Shown: positions 27,901 to 39,237 of the stretch, one piece after another
How the letters are laid out: every line of letters begins with the position of its first letter
How positions within the stretch are numbered: the first letter of the stretch is position 1
Source of the DNA: Desmodesmus armatus
Taxonomy: Eukaryota > Chlorophyta > Chlorophyceae > Sphaeropleales > Scenedesmaceae
DNA: 64,000 nucleotides
NCBI GenBank assembly: GCA_007449985.2
Contig: VIIQ02000073.1
Location: 345,523-409,522, forward strand
Direction: 5' to 3'
The notes under the pieces: generated by a model
What the model saw: only the letters and a program-made list of their open reading frames with translations
Databases searched by the model: none
What the model was told of the DNA's origin: nothing
Made by a program: the position numbers and the translations under genes

Positions 27901-28286
27901 CTGCCGCCGGCTTGTTTGGGCGCCCCAGCAGTGCCGCCGGGCTGTGGCCCCTGCCTCAGCGTCACCAGCAGCAGCAGTCTTTGGTGGGCAGCCTGGGCTT
28001 GGGAGGGGGCCAGACGGACTCTGGCAATGTGCTGCCGCTCAGCGGCAGCCTCTGCAGCGGCAGCCATGTGGAAGACGGCATGGTGAGTGTGCAGCTGCCG
28101 GTGGCTGCCGACGCTGCCGCACTGGTTGCCCCGCACCTGGAGTCCATCAACGCAATGTCCAATGCGACCGTGGCGATCGGTTCGTACGGGACCCAAGTGA
28201 GCTTCAAGGTCATCGGCACGCCCAGCCAGGTCCAACTGGCTACCAACATGGTGCACCTGTTGCTGCAGAAGGATCAGAAGAGCTAG
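24985..28286 (+). CDS. RNA-binding protein with one RRM and a KH-like C-terminus
   Basis: The proposed exons are 24985-25080, 25287-25465, 25694-25721, 25902-26049, 26309-26349 and 26439-28286, 779 aa. The RRM spans exons 2-4: REFFFARVPPTVTSDELLAV (RNP2 region) and KGCGIVCFQSA (RNP1). A long Gln/Ala/Ser/Gly-rich middle follows. The C-terminus (VSVQLPVAADAAALVAPHLE ... VSFKVIGTPSQVQLATNMVH) resembles a KH-type fold, where hydrophobic spacing and the final helix fit but the GxxG loop is not clear. The family role would be mRNA binding, with no known target. The join 26349/26439 is the weakest point: the frame changes between about 26350 and 26760, so another intron or a one-base error is possible there. 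The product cannot be named further. Confidence 0.7.
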
Positions 28287-28339
28287 GGCTACTACGCACA
28301 CACAGGGATGAATTGCGTGGGTGGGCCACTTCTGGTGCT

Positions 28340-28344
28340 TGTAA
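28340..28344 (+). promoter_or_regulatory. Candidate polyadenylation signal of the RRM/KH-like gene (TGTAA)
   Basis: This TGTAA lies 54 nt after the stop codon. If it is used, most of the G/T-rich 6 kb beyond it belongs to something else. Confidence 0.4.
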
Positions 28345-29248
28345 TCTTTGTTGGCTGTCGGTGGTGCCGCCCTGCCCGCCTGGCAGATCCAGCTTAGTAG
28401 GGCTGCACGGGCTTGGTGATGCCCTTTCGGTTGGTGGGCTGTTGTGTTGGTGAGTTCTTTGTTGCCTGGCAGCGACAACCCTGCCTGGCTGTGAAGCATC
28501 TTGAGCGCCAGGCTCCCACGGCGTGCTGGTCTTCCTGGCACTGCAACGGCACTGTGGGAGCACAACGCACCCAAACTCCGGCCTGTGAACGGTCATCAGT
28601 TGTCTGGGACAGTTGGTACCTGATTGGACAGGCTCGATGCCCACGGATTGGTCTGGGCGCACTGCGGGTAGCTGGGTGTTTCTTGTGGGGTCTTGTGGTC
28701 GTGACCTGACAACATACGCCGCTTTTGCTTGAATAGTTGTCGAAGTGGCCTCAACGTGATCAGGGCAAGCACCCTGTGCTACCATGACGCGCTGCAACAT
28801 GACAGCGTTGGTAGGTGCAAGGACTTGCGCGCAAGCGGGGGTTGTGGTCACAGCACACGAGGTGCGCTTGTTGCGAGCGGCCAAACCTTGCTTATGAAAG
28901 CCGCCACCCTTGTGCTCACCTGGTCCTTGGAGCGTGCGTGCTATGCAGGTGATTAGCTGGTGAAAGTTCCCATGGGTGGCTGTTGCGAGCGTCAAGCATT
29001 TATGAGAATACAGTTTCCGGTGACGGTGTATGTGGCTGGGTGACACGTGCGTGGTGTGCACACACTGATAGACTGCCTGCAGTGGGTGGGTGGGTGTGGG
29101 TGTGTGTTTGTGTGTGTGTGCATGAGTGCAAAAGAACGGCCAGGCACTGTGCTACCATTCTGTCTGACGTGCACGGCAGCCGTCACAGCCTCGAGTTGCA
29201 GGATTACGTGTTACTCGTGCACGGCTTGCGCCACGAATTGCAATTCTA

Positions 29249-29294
29249 CACTTTGGTCGGGCCCCACACTTTGGTCAGGCCCCACACTTTGGTG
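29249..29294 (+). repeat. Three-unit 18-bp tandem repeat
   Basis: The unit CACTTTGGTCGGGCCCCA is repeated with one-base differences; the third unit is partial. Confidence 0.85.
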
Positions 29295-30896
29295 ATTCTG
29301 CACTTGCCTGCACAGCAGCGCCGTGGACCTTTTCTTATAGCGGTGCACTGCCACGTGGTGTTCTTTGGTCCAGGGGTTGTATATGAGGGGTCTTGGGGTT
29401 GGCGCTCTTGATTGGTGAGCCTCTGCAGGCACGTATGCATCTTCTAGTGCTGAGCAGCACGTCATGGACATGGTGCTGATGGCATGAGGCTGCATCTTGC
29501 TGTGCCACAGTGCTTATCGCGTGTACTGCGCGCAGTGCTGTTGGCCGGTGGTGGCTTTGGCATGGGCCTCTTTCTTTCTGTTGGAAGTGCCCCAAGGGGG
29601 GTGCACCCCCCACAGGCTGGCCACACACAACTCAGCCCAGTCCCTGGACTGCGTTGGGGCGAAGGCTAATCCTCACCGAGGTGGGGCGCCTTATACGCCT
29701 TATTCCAGGAGGTGCCCAGCGCCCAGACCAAATCCCCATGGGTGTCGCGTGTTTTTTGCAGTCGGAGCTGTGCTGAATGCATGCCTGTGTAGTGACTGCT
29801 TCTGAAGGACATGCATGTGCCGCCTGCATAGATCGCTTGCCCTGAATGGACTGTGCCAGTACTGGCAAGTTTTGAAGTTGCTCAGGGTTGCAGTCCTGAT
29901 GCTCGGTCAGGTGCTGGCACTCTCTCGTCAAGTTGCCTTATTCTTGGTTCCTAAGAGGCTCTTTCCCTAGTTTCTCCACCCCCGTCTCACATAGTTGGCT
30001 GTGCAGGCTGCCGTCCCCCACATGTTGAGTTGTGCCTTGTTATCAGGAAGGGCGACCCTTGATGCGCAGGCGTCCGGCTTCCGTATGTGATCTCCACGGC
30101 CGCAACTTGCCAGAGTTGGGACGGGATTGTGCTTGCTGCATGTGGCTGGGGCCGCCCCCATCCACAAGTGTGCACCCTTACAGGATGACTGCACTGTTGT
30201 GAAGGCAGGATACTTTGTCATGCGCTGTGTGCGCAACGTAGCACATACCACGGCGTGAATCGCAGCCGGCGGCTATGACAGCCGTCACGGTTGCAGCCCT
30301 GACGGCCACTATGGTCGCACAGGACGGGGGTGCGGTGCGGTGCTGCTTTTGCAACCTTGTAGCAGCTGCCGTGCATGCCAGGCAGGCAACGCCTGCTCTT
30401 GTCAGGACTGGTGGTGTTGGCAGGCCTGCGCTGACATCCCACCGCTAGTACTCCATCTGTCGCTTGTGTGTGCTGACTAGGCTGCTGGCTGACTGCTTGT
30501 GCTCTGTAGGCTTGAGGTGCTTTTTGATTGCCGCCAGCAAAGTTGGATATCGCGGAGCGTGCGAGGACTGGTGCGGGTCACTTCCTGGCCTACTTGCTGT
30601 CGTATGTATAGGCTTGGTGTCTTTTTTGGGTGATGTTGAGTGCTTGATGTTGAGTGCTTGGTGCAGTGGTATCGGGAGCTTTGGGTCACTCTGTTGCTGC
30701 TGGCGTCGTTAGCGGACGGCGTGTACGCTCTTGCCTTCCCAGCTTCTGCATCTGTCGATGCAAGATACTGCTGGTGGCCAGAAGGCATCCTACACCCAAC
30801 ACATGGACGAATGGTACTTGGAGCATTGTCACGTGATGTCATTGAGCTGCTGGGCGCAACTTGTGTCGCACCAGTTGTGAGAGGCAGTAATCTTGT

Positions 30897-31215
30897 AGGC
30901 CCCAGGAATGCCCCCTGCTGCTGCTGCTGCTTGCAAGCAGCTGCCCGGGGGTCTGGTGGTCGTGACGTGGCCCAAATCATGCGTGGTTCAACAGTGCTGG
31001 GCAGTAACTGCGTGGGCACCCCAGGAATGCCCCTGCTGCTGCTGCTGCTGGCAATCAGCTGTTGCTCAGAGGGTCTGGTGGTTGCGGGGTGGGCCCAACC
31101 CTTGTGTGGCACGTGCTGTGCTGAGCGCCCAGTCTGTGGGCACACCAGGAATGCCCGTCCCCCTCCGCTGCATGCAAGCAGCGATCGCGGGGGAGGGTCT
31201 GGTGGTTGTGGGTGA
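30897..31215 (+). repeat. Three-unit ~120-bp tandem repeat with CTG runs
   Basis: Each unit has CCAGGAATGCCC, then a GCTGCTG-type stretch, an AAGCAGC/AATCAGC segment and GGGTCTGGTGGT. Units start near 30899, 31018 and 31141. Similar TCTGGTGGT ends lie at 30950, 31072 and 31200. No exon is known next to it. Confidence 0.75.
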
Positions 31216-34200
31216 GTAAGAACTGTGCGTTGGTGTTCTGGTAAGTTGCGCTGGTTTTTGACGATGGAGGGGTTAGTGCTTCAGTGTGTTGAGCTGGTGT
31301 GGTTGACGATGGAGGGGTTGTACGCATGCCCACATGATTGGCAGGTGCACGGCCTGAGCCGGGCCTGGCGGCAGTATGCTGCTGTTGGTCAACATCAACC
31401 CACATGCGACCCACACGCCAGCACCGTGCCTATGCTGCGAGTTTGAGTGCATGGCCGCTGGTTGCGTGCTAAACAGGTTGTGCCACTGTACGTGTCTGGA
31501 CAGATTAAGCGTCTGTTGACTCAGAAGGAACTAGTGGTTGGTTCTGTCACTAAGCATCACATGCATGTTGGCGCCACTTACACCAACAGGATACTGTTGC
31601 ACATTCCCACTTGATGATACTGCCTGCGTTGGCACGCCTTGTTTTGCCTGCCGTGGCTGGTGTGGACGTTACCGGTGTTGTTGCTGTGGTTTTGTATCTT
31701 TGCCCCGCTGCGTGTCTGTTACAAAGGCTGGCCTCTAGTGACTGAGCTGAATCTGTATGCCTCAGGCTCTCTATATCTGGTATCTCCCTTGGGGGCTGCA
31801 GTGTGCATGGGCAGCCCCCACCTTACCCTGTTCCTCCTTCTATGTCTTTTTTGTGGGTTCTGCAGCTGCCTAAGTTGCCTTACATCTGCCCCTTGTGCTG
31901 CACTTATCCACCCCTGCCTCCAGTACCATTATGCGGGGCCTGCTAGCCTTCCTAGCAGGCACACTCACCTCCAAAGCTGTGCGTGGGCTGGGGGCAGTGC
32001 AGTCTCAGGAGGGTGCTGATGCTTTTCACCATTGCTTTGTCCAGCATGTGCATGTTGCAGGGGAAGGGGTGATTGCGGCCGAGGTCTATCCTGTGACAGG
32101 ACGTGGCCTTGTTGCCGAGGTGAGGGGCTGGCAAGGCCGGGCGCACGTGCCAGCACACATATGTTGCAGTACGACCTGTTGTGGAGTCTGCTTTTTGTGC
32201 CCATGCTTTCGCAGGTTTATTTTTCCACCGCTTTGCCAGGCCTGTGCATGTTGCTGGGCTGTTGGCGGCCAGGCTTTGGTCAGTCCACACGCTGTTGGAC
32301 TCGTTCCCACGATTGCACGTTGTCTGCAAGGCCAGTGTCACACACAGGCAACGTCAGGGGCCTGCGCCCACACCTCTTTGGATGGTTGATGCATTGGCTG
32401 ACTGCACTTCCTGTCTCTACACACCCACACGTTGGTTGCATTGCTGGAAGCACTTGCTTTGTCTTCACACCCACACGCACTTGGGCCTGCCTGGGCTCCC
32501 TCCAACATGTCCATGGCTTCTGCCAGGCATGCCATATATGCACTCACAGTGTGGGTTTGCTTCTGCGGCACGGCTGCTCAATCTGCTCAAGCGTTGCCAG
32601 CTGGCTCTCATGGCGGGGTTGCTTTGGGCGGCAGCACACTATTTGTGCTGCGGCAGTCCTCTCACACAAAAGCTTGAATGCAGGGTTACTAAGCAGAGAG
32701 ACATCATCAGTTTTTGTTGGCGTGCAGGACTGTTGCTGTCTGCGTCAGTTTGTCATTGGCAGGCTGTGTTGCTGTAGGTGCTTTCTGCATGCATCGTGCT
32801 TGTTTGCACACGTGGTGCTTTCTCTGGGCCCGCAATGTACCGCAGCACGAAACAGGGGGCCCGGCAGGTGATCGTGCGCGCTTGTCAGCGCATGAAGAGA
32901 TCAAGCCAAGGGGTGAGCTGGCCCCCAATACTGCGTTCTTTCCTCGTGTTGGTTGTTCCGCCACAGGGCCCCTTGCTGCAAGGGAAGGAAGTGTTTCTTG
33001 TTCTTTATATTTCCAGGTTGCTTGCGTTTCATCAGATTGTTTACGACATCAAGTCCAGGTCAATGTGGGCGTGGCTTTGGGTGGGAGGCTTTGGAAGGGG
33101 GAGGCGTGTCACGAGAGCTTGCACACCATGCCCTGTTGGTGGTGTGCTTGTGTGTGCGTGTTGACGACGTAGAGAGTGTTGGTACCGGGAGTTCATGTTG
33201 TGAGTGATGCATACAGCATCGAGGTACCCTACCAGGCGCTTGGCGCGGCGTCAAACTGCATACGCCTTCACCCAAGGATTTGGGCAGAGAATGTGTGCTG
33301 AATTTGGCTATTTCACCCACTGCATGAGGTTTGCCGGCGCACAGAATGCATGCCGTGCTTTAAAACTTGCGGCCTTGGTCGTACCGTTGTGATGGAATGG
33401 TGGGGGTGTGCGGGGTGTGCGGTGAAGCAGGCGGCCTCATCGGTTATGCACTGGATACGTACTACCAACACGCATCAGCAACGCCTCTGCGTGAGTCCAC
33501 CCCACCTCGCCTGCCCCCATCTTACGTCTTGTGGGTTGTTGCACGCCGTCAAAACCGGTGTGTCTGTGTGTGTTTTTCAGCGATTCTGTGTGGTGGATTT
33601 ACCTTGCATCTGCCGTCCTGCTCACCCTGCCCACAAAAGCGGCACTGGGGTAGCCACCACTGCGCAAGTGGGAGGCTGTGAACGTGCTTTGGCTACCTGA
33701 CCTGCACATGCCACATTGGCTCCGGGCGTCCTTACCGAAGCCCTGGGTTCATACAGCAGGCAATGGTGCCCTGCACAGATCCAGCTACTACAGATGTGGT
33801 TCATGCATTGGCTGGATGCGCTCCCTGTGTGTACAACGAATCACAGGCGTCACCAGGGCCTGGCGCGATTGAGCTCCAAGATCAGGTCCGCCTGATGGGT
33901 GTGTGGGAGGATCCGTGTAGTGGTTGCAGTGAGACTATCTGCAGGGTGGCCCTTGGGTTGTGACCCTTGGTGTTGCAGTGCACGGATGTGTGTGGACGGG
34001 GTATCATGTGCATTGTTTCTCTCTTGCAAACGGATAAGAGCTGGATGCGCAGCATTAAAAGTAGCTGCCAGGCCGGAAGTTTGTGCGCTGTGCTGATCGG
34101 CTGTTTGTTTGACAGCCTTTGTGGTGTCCACAGCCGTGTGCTTGTTGTGAGTATGGCATGCCTTTATCACGGGGTATCATGTGTGGTCATCATGTGTGTG

Positions 34201-35563
34201 GTCATGATGGTGGTGACAGCTGACAAGTGCTTGTGGGTGTCAGCACGCTCACTGAGCCAAGGGGGGTCCGTTGCACGTGGCGGTGCGCCGTCATGTATGT
34301 ACCAGTGCATCTGTGTACCTCACATGAAGTGAGTGCTATCTGTTGAATTGTCTTTTTGCAGCTGGGAGGCTATGGAAGGTCATGTGTGAACAACGCATGG
34401 TCACCACCCTGCAACAAACCAGCCAGGATCGGCCTGTCGTAGCCAATGCTAGCACATGCGCATGCTTACACAGGTCAACGCTAGCAGTAACTTGGTCAAA
34501 ACTCATTGCAGCAGTCGCCTGCTCAACACCTGCAGCAGTGAGCTTTCAACCAGTGGGTCAACATCGCAGCATCCACCCTAATGTTGTGCAACAGACATGG
34601 CATGCTAGTGAGGACTGGGGAGACAGACACACGCATCCTTACACCCACATCCTCCATCGGCATCACAGCTGGTCGCCTGATTGACAGGCACAGCAGTCAA
34701 AAACAGCATCAGCCCTGAGCGACAGCGTCTCCAGCAGTTACTCAGCAACACACCCAGGACTCACAGACAACAGCTGCAATTTGCAGCACTTCCAGCCTCA
34801 CAGGCCATCCAGAAAGGCCCTCCACACAGGCTTCGGAATGTCCCCTGCCTCCCACCCGGTGCGTTCAGTGGCCACCACATCCCGAGTGCTGCTTGCCACA
34901 CACCACCTTTGTCTGAATGCTGGTGGCTCCCAGCAAACAGCAGCACTAAGACCAGCGCAGACTGACACACACAGCTTCTACTCTCCCTCACTCACAAGGT
35001 GCAGACAACAGCACATGCCATGTTGTCAATATGCAGGGGCGTTTGCAGCCCCCAGGACACTCATTACCCAGAGCCGTATCGCAACAGTGCACACTCTGTC
35101 AAAGAGAGAGGCACACACTGCTTTGTGCCTGCTCCAGAACCCCACCAGAACACCCAAGTACTTGCCCAATCTCCCCCAACAATATCAGATTTGGCCCTGT
35201 CCGCAGACACCACTACCAGACTTGCATGTTGACTGTTATTGCCGTTGCATGCAGCTCGCGCACACTCAAAAACCGTGCTCCATAAGCAGCCGCTCTTACC
35301 ACAACCACAACATATGACAACTCATGCCCAGGTTCACAGCACTGTGAGGTGACCAAGCTCCATGTTCACACCGCTGCTGCAGGCACCTTTGCTGCTGGAA
35401 TGCCGGAGCAGCGGAACAGGTGAGGTCGTGTGTGTGTGGGGGGGAGGGGGGTATTGTAGGCGACCTAGCTAGCCCACAACCTCCAGGCAGTTCCCCTTTT
35501 CACAAGTCACCTCACATCACTACATCCCGCCCTGCAGTAAGTAGGGCAGCACCCACTCGATCA

Positions 35564-37095
35564 TCAAAGCGCTGCTGCTGCTGCGGGAACCTTTGCTGCT
35601 GTGAGCTCCTGGCTGACCTCCCAGAGCTTGACTGCCACGTCCAGGTCGTATGAGAGGGGGGTGGAGGCAATGGGCCTGCACTTGTCAAAGTACTTGCCAC
35701 TGATGCCCTTGACCTCAGGGGAGCTGGCCAGGTAGATGCTGGTCAACGCACCCTGCAGACATACACACAGACACAGGCATGTTGGAGGGAAATCCTTGTC
35801 CTCCATCAGGACGAGCATATCACAGTCACCCACTAGTCAAGTGCTGTCACTGCTCCCTCCTGCTCCCTCATTCTTATGTTGCTTTGCAAAATTCACAAGC
35901 CATGGAATGCCTGCAGCCAACGGCAGCGGGGGGGGGGGGGGGGGCAACCGACTGAAACTGTTCAGGGCCAGGTGCAACCGCCTCCCTTGCTTTGCCAGAG
36001 GATTGCACAGCCCAGATCAAACCGCGGAGAGCTGCGTTGTGAACTGCAGAAAAGACTCACCTGCTCTGGGCTGAGTGTGAAGGGTGTTGCCAGCAGAGTG
36101 AGCAGCTTGCCGCTGAATGACTCAGGGTCGGCAATGAGGTAACGGGACAGCTCAGTGCGCACCACACCAGGGTGCAGGGCGTTGACAGTGATGCTGCTGC
36201 TGCTGCCGCTGCTGAGGGAGTTGCCGGGCTGCAGCCGCCGGGCCATCTCGTAGGAGAACATGATGTTGGCCAGCTTGCTCTGACCTGCATGGATGGGGGA
36301 GGGAGGGAGGGAGGGAGGGAGGGAGGGAGGGAGGAATGTGTGTGTGTGTGGGGGGGGAGGCGAGGGGATAGGCAAAGAGAGGGGGTGAGAGGGGTGAAAA
36401 AGGAAGGGAAGAGATGGTGACAGTGACCAACAGACTGCCTCGCTGGCAGTGCTGGCACAGTCAAAGAGCTGCAGCAATATCACCAACTTGGGTTGAACCC
36501 TTTTTGCACTCATGTGAACAACATGAGCTGCCTTTGCTCAACACAGCAAATTCCCTGATCAACACACACCCACACAGAAGCCAACAGGGGTGCTGATGAG
36601 CCTCTGCTTGCACGTAGATTTGGCTGCTTGTAGGGTGACAAATCTGACAGATCCTCAACCCTGAACCTTAGGGTCTCAACCTGAACCCTCTTTGGAAGTG
36701 CGGTCACTTACCGTATGCCACCCATGGGTCGTATGACTTTGTGCTCATGAGGTCATCAAAGTTGATGCGCCCAAAGGTGTGCGCCAGGGAGGCAACGTTG
36801 ATCACACGCACAGAGCTGCAGCAGCAGCACAAGACACAAGGCACAAGGCACACAGATACTCGTGTGTCCAACGTCAGCACCAAAGTGTTCACCCAGGAAC
36901 CAACACTGCACCTTGCTTGTTGCTGATAGTACTCATGCATGTTGAGCTTGTTGCAGCTGTTTCCAAGCCACAATGCCCTGCCAGCCACGTTTAAACTAAA
37001 TGTCCCGGGGGCTCCCCCTCTCCATTCCACACATTTGAACTTGTAACGTCCGACCCATCACCTCTCCTAGACCGCCCAGCCCCCCCCCCCCCCCC

Positions 37096-37145
<50 letters not shown>

Positions 37146-39010
37146 GTGTCTCACTTTTTGTTCTCCTTGAGTCGTGGCAGCAGTGCGTTGGTCCACAGGA
37201 AGTGTCCCAGGTGGTTGACACCCAGCTGGTACTCATAGCCATCTGCTGTCTGCATGTAGGGACACGCCATCACACCTGCACAGCAACACACAGCACGACA
37301 CAGCACGACACAGCACAGGGTAAGCGGCAGCTAAGCTTTGGATGAAAAAGATAGTCGTTGACCCGGCTGGTGGCAGTAGCACGCAGGCTGGCATCATTGG
37401 CAGCCTGTGTCACTCTCATACAAGACCTTGTCAATGTTATCTTCGCTTTGCCTCATGCTATGCGGCCATGCATAATCGGCTGCAGCTGGTTGCCAGCTGG
37501 TTGCTTCTATCCCATACTATGTCCACACCCAGCCCCGGTGCTAGATGGCTGCAATTGCTTGCAAGCATACTGCAAATCTGCACTGCTTGCGAGGCAAGTG
37601 AGTGGTAAACAGCACACAGTGCTGCCCGCTGAGCACAACGCCACCTGCTGTGCAGCGCCTGCTGCAGCTGCCATGCTTCACTTGAAAAGATGTAACTGTG
37701 GTATGTCACTCTTGACAATGGGACACCATCAGCATATATACCAGCCAATGTGTATACTGGCCAACAGCAACTCAGTGTACACAGCACTGCAGCAGGAAAT
37801 GCAGTGACAGTGACACTGCCTGGTCGCTCTCAATCCACTGCCACCCTCTCCACAGACCCTCCCCTCTCCCTACCTGCATTGTTGAGCAGCACGTCGATCT
37901 GCTTGCCGCTGTCAAGCCATGCTGCTGCTGCGTCGCGCACTGACTGCAGGTTGGCCAGGTCCATCAGTATGTAGCTGATGGAGGCTGAGGGTCAACAGCC
38001 TTCAGGGCCGACACTGCATTCTGAGCACGGATAGGGTCCCTGCAGGCAAAGCATTGAAAGATTACAGTTGCACCGACATGTTTTGATGAGGAATACCACA
38101 AAGGGATGGGGTCACTGGAGGAAGGGGACGAAGTGGGTCACTGCGTACAGTCATTGTCTGCGGCAGGCTTGCTGGTGTAGGTCATAGAGGGGCGGGGCGG
38201 CTGGCCTTGGCGGTAGCAGACAGGTGGTGTAGCCTGCAGCAGCCCTGCAGCGGAGCCTGACCAGCTGGACAACAACTCGCACACATATACCATTGGGGCA
38301 GGTGTACTGTACATTGGGCTGGCACGTCGCACAAGACTAAACACTACGGATAGTGATGCTCAGCTGCTGCTTTCTCCCCCTCACGTGCTGTGGCGCGCTG
38401 TGCTGTTCCTTGTACCTACCTGCATGCGATGGTGACGTCGTAGCCCTTGCTGCACAACACCTTTGCTGTCTCAAAGCCAATGCCTGGGGGCAGACAGGAG
38501 TGTGGATAGTGAGAGGGGGTGGGGGGGGGGCAGTGGGGGGGGGGGGGGGGGGGCGGGGGGGGTGAGGAGAGGAGCAATTGGACATCAGAAAGGATAGAGG
38601 TGCCGGGTTGCAGCATTGGTGTAGTTATGAATGTGAATGTTTGAAGGCGAGACACACAGCCACTGCCAATTCAAACAATTGTGATTGCAAACACACATTG
38701 ACTGATATATCTTGCCAAATGCCAAAATGTTAATACACAAGCAACAGGTTGTTGGATCAGTCAAATCTGTTGGCCATGACACTGCTATGGCGAACACCCT
38801 TAGCCCCCCCCCCCCCCACCCCACCCCCCACCCCCCACCCACCCACCCACCCACCCACCCACCCTCCTCCCCCTTGTGTCACTTGCCTGTGTTGCCCCCT
38901 GTGATGAGGACAGACTTGCCATTGACGTTGGCCTGCACAACAACTGAGCGGCTCCTGTTCCTTCCAGCCTGCACTGCACTGCTCCTGTTCAGCATGCGCT
39001 GCAGCAACAT
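35564..39010 (-). CDS. Short-chain dehydrogenase/reductase, retinol-dehydrogenase/TIC32-like
   Basis: Minus-strand exons are 38887-39010, 38420-38483, 37874-38039, 37155-37275, 36712-36815, 36061-36284 and 35564-35752, about 330 aa once one missing base is allowed. SDR motifs in order are cofactor loop TGGNTGIG (split by intron 1), LLNNAG, NVAS with the catalytic Ser, and YGQSK, the catalytic Tyr-x-x-x-Lys, split by intron 5. [12 protein letters not shown] follows. The Arg/Ser-rich N-terminus suggests organelle import, so this could be a plastid reductase; the substrate is unknown. Intron 1 has a GC-AG donor (ACAG, then GCAAGT). Exon 3 is one base short: [15 protein letters not shown] and [15 protein letters not shown] lie in different frames, with the break at about 37981-37993. 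The gene is head to head with the ankyrin gene. Confidence 0.85.
37097..37144 (+). repeat. (CAG)16 microsatellite beside a C-run, in SDR intron 4
   Basis: Sixteen perfect CAG units directly follow a run of 17 Cs (37081-37097, sharing one base). On the gene strand this is CTG repeats and then a G-run just after the exon-4 donor. Confidence 0.95.
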
Positions 39011-39237
39011 CTTGTGGCTGTGGCTGTGGTGAGGTGAACAGTGAAGGTTGAAGGGGTAGCAGTAGGGACGTGACTAAAACAGATTGAAAAGCAAATGAAT
39101 AAACTAAAACATACCACAAAAGGGGACTCCTCCTGTCCATTGTCAAAAACCCACGGACCAGTTTGAAGGTGCACAGATGCGCCAAGGCAGCGTCACCCCA
39201 TACGTTCGTGCGCAAAATCGTGACATCAGCAAGCGCG
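39011..39237. promoter_or_regulatory. Shared upstream region of SDR and ankyrin genes
   Basis: Only about 230 bp separates the two divergent start codons (about 150 bp if the ankyrin gene starts at its upstream Met at 39163). It is more A-rich than its surroundings. No named motif is seen. Confidence 0.4.

Larger units (their letters stand above)
28287..35563. other. Seven-kilobase region without a convincing gene
   Basis: Open frames here are long by chance and show no family signature. From 28287 to about 34340 the plus strand is strongly G/T-rich; from 34360 to the SDR stop it is C/A-rich. This is the pattern of a plus-strand transcript meeting the minus-strand SDR 3' UTR. Short coding-like pieces near 32835-33060 (one is LLAFHQIVYDIKSR with plausible splice sites) and near 33200 did not join into a gene. 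Tandem repeats lie at 29249 and 30897. Confidence 0.5.

Noticed and set aside
28240..29061. A 273-codon minus-strand open frame overlapping the RRM/KH-like gene's end
   Set aside because: It overlaps a better-supported gene on the other strand, and its composition is the mirror of G/T-rich flank.
31938..31960. Perfect 9-bp hairpin GCCTGCTAG / CTAGCAGGC
   Set aside because: It is too short and isolated to assign a role.
32032..32871. A 279-codon open frame in the gene-poor region
   Set aside because: It is Cys/His/Trp-rich with no family match and no codon-like pattern; G/T-rich DNA gives long chance frames.
33201..33300. Coding-like stretch DAYSIEVPYQALGAASN
   Set aside because: It ends at a nearby stop, has no partner exons and has no recognised family.
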